A stretch of DNA of 64,000 bases. Source: Andalucia godoyi (lineage: Eukaryota; Discoba; Jakobea; Jakobida; Andaluciidae). Position numbers and translations under genes: made by a program. Positions 31,836 to 40,363 of this stretch are shown here, in pieces. The DNA lies in the NCBI GenBank assembly GCA_009859145.1, contig VRVR01000035.1:37978-101977 (forward strand). Reading direction: 5' to 3'. The notes beneath the pieces were generated by a model. It worked only from the letters and a program-made list of their open reading frames with translations, did no database searches and was not told where the DNA came from. The first letter of the stretch is position 1. Every line of letters starts with the position of its first letter.

Positions 31836-34343
31836 CTATTCAAAAGAAGAATTTTCTCCGGAAGCAAGAACTTCTCGGGCGGTCGCGACGACATTCTCCA
31901 CAAGCACTTGCATCGGAGAGAGGTTTCGTTGTCTGGCCGCCTCAAAGACTCTCATGCTTGCGCGCCTCCAGAGATAGAGACCGAATGGCATGCGGTTGGA
32001 AGGATCGGCAAGCAAAAGCACTTGCAAACCCATAAGGAAGTTCGCCACGACCGCATCCTCTTCGGCTACAATGTCCAAGGTACGCTGATTTTCAGCAATG
32101 GAAAAGCACAACCAGGGCCGATAGACTGCCACCTTGCCTCGTCTGAACGTGGACGAGTCGGCTCCGAGTAGAATATTGGAAATATCACTGAGCTTCAAAT
32201 GCGAATACGTCTTTTCGTTCGGCTTCTTGCCCCAGCACAACATCTCGCAGTCCTGAGTAAGAAACAGGAACCTTCGAACAGGCTTTCCGTCGGAAAAGTT
32301 CAGTTTCGTGACCATTGCACCGCGCATCATTCCCAAAACCCAGTCTCGCTCACGGACTGTGCGTGCATTATCCAGTCGGGTGCCCGTCGGTGCAAACACG
32401 GGTTGGGCGACCAGCTCCGGCGCCACTGTTCCGCCAGGGTATGCTAGCATCGTCGACCCAAACTGCGAGTCGTCACGCACAAGCCCTGGTCGCTCAAAGG
32501 GCCTCGAAGACGGCGCAGTTGTTGACGCACCGGACGTGGGCTCTTCCTCTTCAGAAAACCGCACACTTCGCTCTGACATCGCTGGGGTGTCCACCGTGTC
32601 TCCATTCGACGATGACATTGACTGCGTCCGACCAGTTGCTTCTTGCGTCGGCACACGTCCGGTAGACGAGTCAGGTGATGCAGATGTCGATGATGCAGAT
32701 GTCGATGGTGATGACGATGGGACAATAAGGGGTTCCGGTTTTTGCGGTGGGGACGATGCAGCCTCTTCATTGTTTTGCCTTGAAGCCTCAGTACCAGGAG
32801 GCGGCGGTGCCGATGAGGATGGCGCAGATTGCGATTCTGCATCAACGTTTGCCGGTTGCACCTGTTGTTGAGGCTGAGGCTGTTGCTGAGGCTGTTGCTG
32901 AGGCTGTGGCTGAGGCTGTGGCTGAGGCTGTGGTTGTGGTTCCTTCTGGGGAGTAGAGGGAGCCGGCTCCAGCATGGATCTCAGTTTCCTGCGTTCGTCA
33001 TCCCTCTGCCTCTGTCGCTCTGCCTCCTTTGCGAAAAACTCCTCAAAATCATCATTCTTTCTCTCTTCTTCTCTCCGATCCTGTTCTCTCTTTCGCTCTC
33101 GCTCTCTTTCTTCTCGATACGAACGCTCCTGAGTTCTCTCTCGCTCTCTCTCTTCCTCTTCTTTCCTACTCAGTTCTGCCAGCGCACTGACACTTCCACC
33201 GAGTTGCTGTGCCTGCCTTTGGTTGTCCTCTTCAAGCAATTCATATCTGCGATCCGCATACATTTTGTTGCGCTCCTTGAGCCCCCTGAGCTCCTGCTGC
33301 GCAGCCTCCAACTGAATCGCCAGCACATCGCGCTCGGCCACAAGGCTTCGAATCGCCAATGCAACCTTTGGATCCTGCGCCTCGACAAACGACAGAGAGG
33401 AATCACTTTCAAACGAGGAGGCCACCGAGTGTTTTCCAGATCCGCTTGCACTTCCGTCCACGTTTACACTGCGATAACGACCCGTCAGCAGCTGCAGCTC
33501 TGTGTTTTCCCGTTGCAACTCGGCCAGTGCACTTCGCAAATGAGAATTCTCAATCCGAAGCGCATCCGTCTCGGACGTCAGCATGTTTCTCGGGGATCCT
33601 GGTCCACCTCCTCCAAACCCCACCCCTGTTCCTGCTCCTGCTCCTGCTCCAGAGGCAGAGGAGGCGGTAGAAGCAAAGGCTGGTTTTCGCGGCGGCGATC
33701 GTGCAGGCGGTCCCATTGGTACTTCTGAATCGTACTCGAGAGCTCGGAGTCGAGCACGAAGATCTGCAGACTGCACGCTCAACGACGCTACCGAAGCAGT
33801 GCTGCCATGATGCTGATGCTGGTAATGTCCGCTTCTAGGTCCCGGGATATTCTGTGCAAACGACTCTGAGAGCTGTGCATACGAAAGCGGATCTCGTGAC
33901 ACCGGATACGCCCTGGATCCACCACCCGTACCACCATTCACCGTCGACACACCCAACCCGCCGGACGAAGCGCTATTGGAAGTAGTCGTCGCAACAAGAG
34001 AGTCCTGAAGCCGCGCAAGCTGTGCACGAAGATCGCGGTAGTCTGATCTTATGCTTTCCATATCTGCAGGTGCCCTGCTTGACGCGGATCGTCGCGGCGG
34101 AGATACACCACGGGCATACGCACCGGATCCCAGATATGAAGACGAACCTGAAGCGGAGGCTGAGGATGAGGATGAGGATGAAAGCGTTGTTGGGAAGTAG
34201 CGGGATGAGGAGGCTCGAGTCGGAGACACGTATCCACTAGAAAGCACAGTAGACATCGCACCTTGTGATGCATAAGGAGAGGATAATCCTGTCGACGACG
34301 ACGATGATGAAGCAGCGCCAGCCGAATACGGAGACCGATACAT
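31836..34343 (-). CDS. Coiled-coil protein with C-terminal PH-like domain
   Basis: An 835-residue protein starting at ATG 34343. Residues 1-110 are Ser/Tyr-rich and disordered. Heptad-like coils occur at about 105-135, 255-300 and 325-460; the last contains a run of EEERERE and RKREQDRREEE. A Pro/Gln repeat (PQPQPQ) follows near 480-500, then a Ser/Thr-rich linker. Residues ~665-785 look like a pleckstrin-homology domain: a basic strand with MRGAMVTKLNF, then VRRFLFLTQDCEMLCWG, and later a C-terminal helix VVANFLMGLQVLLLA. The protein may bind membranes or a GTPase-linked partner through the PH-like fold. No catalytic domain is visible and I do not recognise an orthologue. The repeat content makes the middle fast-evolving. 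Confidence 0.65.
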   Translation of the reverse strand: MYRSPYSAGAASSSSSSTGLSSPYASQGAMSTVLSSGYVSPTRASSSRYFPTTLSSSSSSSASASGSSSYLGSGAYARGVSPPRRSASSRAPADMESIRSDYRDLRAQLARLQDSLVATTTSNSASSGGLGVSTVNGGTGGGSRAYPVSRDPLSYAQLSESFAQNIPGPRSGHYQHQHHGSTASVASLSVQSADLRARLRALEYDSEVPMGPPARSPPRKPAFASTASSASGAGAGAGTGVGFGGGGPGSPRNMLTSETDALRIENSHLRSALAELQRENTELQLLTGRYRSVNVDGSASGSGKHSVASSFESDSSLSFVEAQDPKVALAIRSLVAERDVLAIQLEAAQQELRGLKERNKMYADRRYELLEEDNQRQAQQLGGSVSALAELSRKEEEERERERTQERSYREERERERKREQDRREEERKNDDFEEFFAKEAERQRQRDDERRKLRSMLEPAPSTPQKEPQPQPQPQPQPQPQQQPQQQPQPQQQVQPANVDAESQSAPSSSAPPPPGTEASRQNNEEAASSPPQKPEPLIVPSSSPSTSASSTSASPDSSTGRVPTQEATGRTQSMSSSNGDTVDTPAMSERSVRFSEEEEPTSGASTTAPSSRPFERPGLVRDDSQFGSTMLAYPGGTVAPELVAQPVFAPTGTRLDNARTVRERDWVLGMMRGAMVTKLNFSDGKPVRRFLFLTQDCEMLCWGKKPNEKTYSHLKLSDISNILLGADSSTFRRGKVAVYRPWLCFSIAENQRTLDIVAEEDAVVANFLMGLQVLLLADPSNRMPFGLYLWRRASMRVFEAARQRNLSPMQVLVENVVATAREVLASGENSSFE

Positions 34344-35067
34344 TTTTTTATGTTTCTGTCGAGGCTTATCTTTGTTGTTGTTGTTTTTCCTTCTGTAACT
34401 GTACTGCTACCGACTCTGTTTGAAATCCAACTCTTCTTAATGGACGAGACAAGACGCACGACGTAAGAAAAGACAAGATGCAAAGACGAAAAGAAATAAA
34501 CGAAGCGAAAACGGAACGAAAAACAAAAGGAGAAAAAGAAGCCGTTGCTGCATGGAGACTGCAGCCTCAAAGCATCAATTCTACACTTTGCGGGGGATGG
34601 GTGAGATTTCCTTCGATCGATTGCATCAATACGAATTGATTCTAATTGGTACTATTGCAGGATCAATCGTCCCAGGGCTCTCTACGTTTAGGGTTTCACC
34701 TAATAGAACGCAATAGGAATAGTTTCCGTGATTCTGCAGGCTTTGGCAATGAGCGTTGCATTCCTTCGTTGCGCAAAGTCCTCATTTCTGCTTCTTCTCT
34801 TTCTTATTCTTTCATTATATTTTTCTTTCTTCCATTCTCGCATTTCTCAGTCTCAGTCTCAGTCTCAGTCTCTGTCTTTGTCTTTGTCTTTGTCTCTGTA
34901 GGTTCCAATTATTTTATTTTCTTGCTTCGTTTCAAGCTCAAGTTGAAGCATTTTCTATTATTTAATTGTTTTACTTAATTATTATTATTATTTTTTAATT
35001 TATAGATCCATTGTTTTTATTGAGTTTGGTGGCGAATACCTTGAGAGTGTTTTCGGCGAGTACGAGG
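34344..35067. other. AT-rich divergent promoter region
   Basis: This spacer lies between two divergent genes. It contains a tandem CAGTCT/TTGTCT pentamer-hexamer run at about 34848-34900 and ATT repeats near 34978-34995. The frame upstream of 35068 starts with TTG and is ignored. Confidence 0.5.
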
Positions 35068-38000
35068 ATGGGATCGATGCAGACGTTTCCGTCTTCCTCA
35101 GCGTCCAAAGTACCGGCTGCGACCCCGTCGACTCGTCCTGTTCTTTTCCCTCCTTCTTCCTCATCGGCTATTTCTCTCCAAAGCACCGACAGCAACAGCA
35201 GTAGTAGCAGCATTATCAACAGTAATAATAGGGGTGGGAGTGGTTCTTCTACAATAACACCTACTACTACTACTACTACTACTACTACGACGACGACGAC
35301 GACGACGACGACGGTGGCGACTCCTTCTTCTTCTTCTTTTTCAATTACTGCTTCTGCACCGATGATGAGCACGAGTCATAGTACCAGGACAGGCGGTACA
35401 GCCGATGCGAGCAGTGGCGGTGGGGCGTCGCATGCAGTTCCATATCCTACACTTGTGAGCAATCCGACGACTGCCCACTCTCTGTTCTCTTCAAACCATG
35501 TTGCAACCGGACCTTCAAACGTGGTTCGTCGTCGGTACGCCAGGAAACACGCGCCCACGGCTGCGTCCTCGGTTCCGTGTTCCTCTCCTCTGCACTCAAC
35601 GACAGCCTCTACAGCAGGGAATGCTGACATCGGTAGCAGCAGCAGCAACAATGGTGGCAGTGGAACGGGCGCGAATCGCTCTAACAGGGGATGGAAAGGG
35701 CGGATGTGCTGGCCGCCGCTGGGATCGCCTTCCTCGAGGCTGCTGCTGCCTGCTGTAGGTGTAAGTGCCCCCAAGAGCGAAACAGCATCATCCCCATTAT
35801 TGGCTGACCGTAGTGCTGCCCTCAAGGAGGAAATTCCCCGACATCCATCATCGGTCCGCAGTGATAAGAATAGCACGCTTTTTGCTCGTAGTGGTTTCGG
35901 GAGCGCTGATTCGTCAGTGCTGACGGTTACTCTTCATCCCACAACAACCACAACCAACACCACGACCACGAGTACCGCGACAGACCAAGCTCTTCTTCCC
36001 GGTTCCTCCACACTTTCCACGTCATCCGTTCTGTCTCCGTTCAAGAAATTTTCATTTGTTTGCTCCTCGTCCACTCCTCCCTCTTCTTCTTCTCTCACTC
36101 CTACTACTATAACTGCTGCTACTGTTTCTTCTTCTTCTTCTTCGACTTCTTTTTCCAGCGGTGCTGTAGGTAGGGTTGACGGCTCGAATTCGACTCTAAA
36201 TTCCCGAGACGTTGTTTTGCAAATGGCGAGAGCCGATCCAGAGATTCAGCCGCTTGTCAAAGAGGCAATAGAGAGAGGACTCGTCGCGGACCTTCCTCTC
36301 AATCGTCGTCGCCGACATGATGATGACGATGATGGTGTTGACGCGTTGAATGACAATGCAAAGGATGAAGAAGAAGGAGATGATAATCTTGAAGATATGA
36401 TTATTCAAGCTGAACGAGATATTGCGGTTACTCCGAGAAAGCGTTTCAGGAGAAAAGGTACCAGCAAGAGTGAGAGTGAAAAGGATGGACATGAGCTGGT
36501 GCTTCCAGAGACGTTTGTGCCTGTGTTTCATCTGACGGAAGCAGATATGAAGGATTTCGAGGCAACTATTCTCCGAATCCATCGTCAGTGCTCGCCGCAG
36601 TTTGGTGTCGCAAAGCTCGTGCCTCCCAAAGAATGGCGAGACAATCTCGATAGACTTGTGTTTCACCAACTGCGTGCTACACCGAGTGGCAAATACCGTA
36701 TTCAGGAGATCTTGAAGAGGCAACAGCAGTCGTCTTCTTCGTCCTCCTCTTTATCTTCGTCTTTATCATCGAATACTAAAGTCAGCAACAGCGAGGGTGT
36801 TTCAGAAGGGAGTACTCCGGTCAAGGTTCAGCCTGCCCTTCCAAAGTCTCCGGCCAAAGTAGGTACTCCGACAAAAGGCAGTCGCAAGGTCGAATTCGAC
36901 GCCGAGATTCTCGATGAGCTCTGGGACGACATGATATCAAAGATACCGCTTGGAAGCCCGCTGACAGAGTATGTTGGTCGAGGCCAGCGTTTGCCGGGAT
37001 CTTACAAGATGTTGGTAGCATACGAATACCCGCACATGTCGGTCCGAGACTTTGCTGCGACAGTCGATGCAGACACATTTCCCCCCATTGAAATGGATTC
37101 TCTGTCTCCAGATGCGTTGCTTGGGATCGAAAAGGAGTATTGGGCACAGATGGAGAAGTATGCAGGTGCAAAGGAAGAGATTGCCGTCTACGGATGCGAT
37201 GTGCGCCGAACATTGTTTCCACCCTCTTGTAACCAGTTTAACTTGTCTTGTTTGCCTTCTTTGCTTACCCGCGTTGGAGGAAGAGCGATGGCAATTCCAG
37301 GTGTTGATAACCCGTACTTGTATTTTGGAACGCGGCACTCAACGTTTGCGATGCACACAGAGGACTGCGAACTCTTTTCAATCAATTACTTGTGGTTTGG
37401 CGATCCAAAGATTTGGTATGCCGGTGCACCGAAGGATTACTACAGGATTCGATCGCTGTTCCGGAAAATGTATCCCGAACTGCGAGCGGAAGACAAGGAG
37501 TTTATGAGGTACAAACAATGCGTTGCACACCCGGGGTTGATGCTTCGCGAAGGAATTTCCGTCGCAAAGGCAGTTCAGGGACCAGGAGAGTTTGTGGTCA
37601 CGTTTCCTCATGGTTTTCACGGCGGATTCAATTCGGGATGGAACTGTGCAGAGGCCGTCAACTTCGCCACACGCGACTGGATTGCATTCGGAAAGCTTGC
37701 TCATCACGCAGCAACCGACGAGAATGCAGTCTACGTTGAGCCGCATGTCATGGAAAAGATCGAAAAATCCTCTATGGAGCAACGGGCCGAGGCAAAGACG
37801 GCGGAACGTTCACACTTTGATATTTTCCACGACGTCTTTGCACCCAAACCTGTCGATCCATGCAATGGCATGTTGAAGTACGAAGGAGACTTTTTGTTTT
37901 CGTTTGATCTTGATCCGACTTTGCTTGTCCCTGGAGCCCAGAACTCCGGCACGCTCGGTCTAAACCCGCTGCAATCATCCTCATCGTCGTCGTCGTCGTC

Positions 38001-38115
38001 GACTGCGACTGCTGCTGATGCAGAACCGCAAAATGTGGGTAGCATGTTTTCAGAAGACACTGGGGGAAGACGGCTCCGTTCTCGAAAGCGACTTCTTGAA
38101 GAAGCAAATCTGTGA
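35068..38115 (+). CDS. KDM4-type JmjN/JmjC histone lysine demethylase
   Basis: A 1,015-residue protein from the ATG at 35068. The N-terminal ~470 residues are Ser/Thr-rich and low-complexity, including a polyThr run from ACT/ACG codons. JmjN starts near 478 (PVFHLTEADMKDFEATI... VPPKEW). JmjC spans about 715-885. The Fe(II) ligands are H763 and E765 (MHTED) and H851 (FPHGFHGGFN). The KDM4 block LFSINYLWFGDPKIWY and the zinc-site region after the third ligand fit JMJD2/KDM4 rather than KDM5 or KDM6. It would remove methyl groups from H3K9 or H3K36 using 2-oxoglutarate and oxygen. No PHD or Tudor domain follows; the last ~100 residues are Ser-rich and basic. An acidic/basic stretch near 410-460 may direct nuclear import. 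Confidence 0.93.
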   Translation: MGSMQTFPSSSASKVPAATPSTRPVLFPPSSSSAISLQSTDSNSSSSSIINSNNRGGSGSSTITPTTTTTTTTTTTTTTTTTVATPSSSSFSITASAPMMSTSHSTRTGGTADASSGGGASHAVPYPTLVSNPTTAHSLFSSNHVATGPSNVVRRRYARKHAPTAASSVPCSSPLHSTTASTAGNADIGSSSSNNGGSGTGANRSNRGWKGRMCWPPLGSPSSRLLLPAVGVSAPKSETASSPLLADRSAALKEEIPRHPSSVRSDKNSTLFARSGFGSADSSVLTVTLHPTTTTTNTTTTSTATDQALLPGSSTLSTSSVLSPFKKFSFVCSSSTPPSSSSLTPTTITAATVSSSSSSTSFSSGAVGRVDGSNSTLNSRDVVLQMARADPEIQPLVKEAIERGLVADLPLNRRRRHDDDDDGVDALNDNAKDEEEGDDNLEDMIIQAERDIAVTPRKRFRRKGTSKSESEKDGHELVLPETFVPVFHLTEADMKDFEATILRIHRQCSPQFGVAKLVPPKEWRDNLDRLVFHQLRATPSGKYRIQEILKRQQQSSSSSSSLSSSLSSNTKVSNSEGVSEGSTPVKVQPALPKSPAKVGTPTKGSRKVEFDAEILDELWDDMISKIPLGSPLTEYVGRGQRLPGSYKMLVAYEYPHMSVRDFAATVDADTFPPIEMDSLSPDALLGIEKEYWAQMEKYAGAKEEIAVYGCDVRRTLFPPSCNQFNLSCLPSLLTRVGGRAMAIPGVDNPYLYFGTRHSTFAMHTEDCELFSINYLWFGDPKIWYAGAPKDYYRIRSLFRKMYPELRAEDKEFMRYKQCVAHPGLMLREGISVAKAVQGPGEFVVTFPHGFHGGFNSGWNCAEAVNFATRDWIAFGKLAHHAATDENAVYVEPHVMEKIEKSSMEQRAEAKTAERSHFDIFHDVFAPKPVDPCNGMLKYEGDFLFSFDLDPTLLVPGAQNSGTLGLNPLQSSSSSSSSSTATAADAEPQNVGSMFSEDTGGRRLRSRKRLLEEANL
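35262..35314 (+). repeat. ACT/ACG triplet repeat coding for polythreonine
   Basis: A block of ACT codons passes into ACG codons, encoding about 17 consecutive Thr in the N-terminal disordered part of the KDM4-type protein. The abrupt change in the third base suggests two adjacent expansions. Confidence 0.9.
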
Positions 38116-39209
38116 GTCTTTACGTTATGTTTTGTCCCAAATTCTAGATTTTGAAGCTATGTTTTCTCTTCGTTTTTCTTTTTCTTTTTCTTTTTCTTTT
38201 TCTTTTTCTTTTTTTTTTTAATAAATTAATTGATTAAATTAATGGTTGCGGTTTTGATGTGATTTTGTGTCTGTTTTTGACTTTGTTTTTTCGTCTGAGA
38301 GCAATATGTACAGTCTTGTGTGTACCGTGATAGAAAGAAAGAGGACGAGGGAGAGTAGGACGAGGGGCGTTGAAGACTCTCCAGATACACGTTTTCCGAC
38401 TCCACAGTGGACCAGGGGAGGTTCATTTGCAGCCCCGATTCCAATCCCCAGAAGCACGACCAGGCAAAAGCAAGGAATAGGAATCCGACCGTCCCGACTG
38501 TCCGACCAGATCGCCCGAGACCACGCCGTCTCACCACACCAGTACCCTTTGCACAAGCAAAAACGACTTTGTGTCGGAGATACCGAAGCATCCTTCTCCA
38601 TCAAACGCACTGAATGCTCAGTCGCCGCCGATTTCCGCATCCCAGCAAAACGTTACCCTCGCCAAAAACATGAATCATCATTGAAACATCGGCCAAACTG
38701 TCACCAAAGACAGCTCCAGTTTGGGTGAGAGCACCAACTCTTTCCACGAAGATTCCTCTGCATCTTCGATTATACCTATATAAAACACAAATAGAAAAAT
38801 AACAGAATAAAAAGAAATTCTAGACTTGACTACGGTAGGAAAAAAATCGTAGTGTTTGATGATACACAAAAGAAAAAAACGGTCAGCCCATCCTAAATAA
38901 GCCCACTCCCAAAAACAATCCTCTTTCCTGCTGCTCCATGCATTGCGAACCCTCAATTGCAGTTTTTCTGGTTGCTTTCCTTTGGTTTCCGTTTCCTATT
39001 CCAATTTGTTATTTTCTTCTTCCTTAAAGTTTTATTTAATTACCTCTTTTTTTTTTTTTGTTTATTTGTTTATTTGTTTATATAGTGATTCATATTTTTT
39101 CCCTCTGTGCTTTTTTTAAATTTTGGTTTGGTTATTTCTCGCGCGCGCGTGTGTTTTGGTTTGTATAGAGAGAGAGTACTCCTGCTTAAACATACAACGA
39201 ATCCAAGGA
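38116..39209. other. 1.1 kb spacer
   Basis: The left part is a TTTTTC-rich run (38165-38214) and AT-rich sequence beyond the KDM4 stop. A CTATATAAAA element sits near 38776, and poly-T and TTTATTTG repeats lie at 39047-39080. Minus-strand frames at 38226-38640 are Ser/Arg-rich with no domain. The right end, with a CGCGCGCG run near 39142, is the probable promoter or leader of the next gene. Confidence 0.45.
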
Positions 39210-39998
39210 ATGGGTCTCAATCCGTCAAAGATGGTCCAGCGTAAGCTGTCCGGGATGTACAGTTCGCGGTCAAATATGACTGGCGGTGCAAAACAGAGCG
39301 ACTTATCAAAGAAGCGCGCAAAGTCGTATTATGAACAGCGCAAGATAGACAAGGAAGAAAAACAAAAGGGGAGAGTAGCGCCGTTGCCGATGGATTTGCT
39401 TGAATCATATCTCGAAGCTGTGAAGCAGCACGACGAATGCAAAAACTCTGGGAAGTCCTATTTGGTTTCTAAAAACAAGCCAAGGTCGTTGTCGTCGAGA
39501 AGCGTGAAGACGAAGAACCAAGACAACATTGAGACCGTGGAGATGGCAAGGATATCAAAGTCTGCTGGGTGGAAAAGCGCTCATGATCTTCATCTTGATC
39601 TTCATATTGGTGTGGAGGACCACACGAGCATTGTGAAAGAGATGGACTGCTTCGTGTCCACGCTGCCGAGTCTTGTTGTGGATGAGGTGGACTGCATTTC
39701 AGAGTTACCAAATCCAAACTGCGACGCCGACGATAGCGAGTGTGGGGATTTGGAGGTTCTTCCCTCGTACAGAACCGACTCTTCAGCTTCAACTCTCGCT
39801 ACTCCAAGCTCATTTGAGCGGCAACAGCAAGACACCAGCGAATGTACAGCATGTGTCGAAAAAAACGAATCATCCTCAGACGGTGAGTTGGGAGAGAGTG
39901 AAAGCGGCTTGCTCTCGACGCATGATGGATCTCTCAACTCGGAACCCATCATTGCAAGCACCGCTCCTGCTGCAAACAATGTAATATCGCTAATTTAA
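39210..39998 (+). CDS. Unknown protein with possible N-myristoylation signal
   Basis: A 262-residue protein from ATG 39210, beginning MGLNPSKMVQRKLSG. Gly2 with Ser6 fits the N-myristoylation consensus G-{EDRKHPFYW}-x2-[STAGCN]-{P}, and the following basic residues could add membrane affinity. Residues ~25-65 are strongly charged (KKRAKSYYEQRKIDKEEKQKG) and could form a helix. The rest is Ser/Asp/Glu-rich with many Cys, and it ends in an Asn/Ser/Ile tail. I recognise no domain. The longer open frame upstream begins at TTG 39123 and would bury the Gly, so it is rejected. Amino-acid composition resembles neighbouring genes, so it is probably a real gene, but this rests on length and composition only. 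Confidence 0.5.
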   Translation: MGLNPSKMVQRKLSGMYSSRSNMTGGAKQSDLSKKRAKSYYEQRKIDKEEKQKGRVAPLPMDLLESYLEAVKQHDECKNSGKSYLVSKNKPRSLSSRSVKTKNQDNIETVEMARISKSAGWKSAHDLHLDLHIGVEDHTSIVKEMDCFVSTLPSLVVDEVDCISELPNPNCDADDSECGDLEVLPSYRTDSSASTLATPSSFERQQQDTSECTACVEKNESSSDGELGESESGLLSTHDGSLNSEPIIASTAPAANNVISLI

Positions 39999-40363
39999 AT
40001 TCTGATTTCAGTTTCCTCCTTCATTCCTCCAAAAACTCTGAGCCTGTCGTAGCCATGATGCCCAACGACCGTAGACCACATTTGCGCGAAACTTTTTCAA
40101 CAACCAAAAAATATATATATGAAAGCTCGCAAAGAACACGAAAGGCGTCGTCTTTCTTCGTTTAAAGCCTCGTTCTTTATGTATTTGGTTTAGCTGCTGT
40201 TGTTTTTCTTTCCCGCTTCTTTGTCGTTCCTTCCTTCTTGTTTTTTACATAGTAATTTGTTTTTTTGCTTTTTTGATTATTACTATTGTTATTGTTCTTC
40301 TTGGGGAGAGGGCACGGGTTGAGCAAGTTCGGTTGGGATACAGATCGAGAGCGAGTGGAGGAG
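39999..40363. other. Spacer with TATA-like run
   Basis: AT-rich spacer with an atatatatat run near 40110-40120 and T-rich tracts to 40300. It is the probable promoter and leader of the UTP21 gene. No gene was recognised. Confidence 0.5.

Noticed and set aside
35376-35876. Minus-strand frame of 166 codons within the KDM4 gene
   Set aside because: A shadow of the Ser/Thr-rich coding strand.
40286-40363. TTG-initiated N-terminal extension of UTP21
   Set aside because: Not an ATG; the conserved family start begins right after the ATG at 40364.
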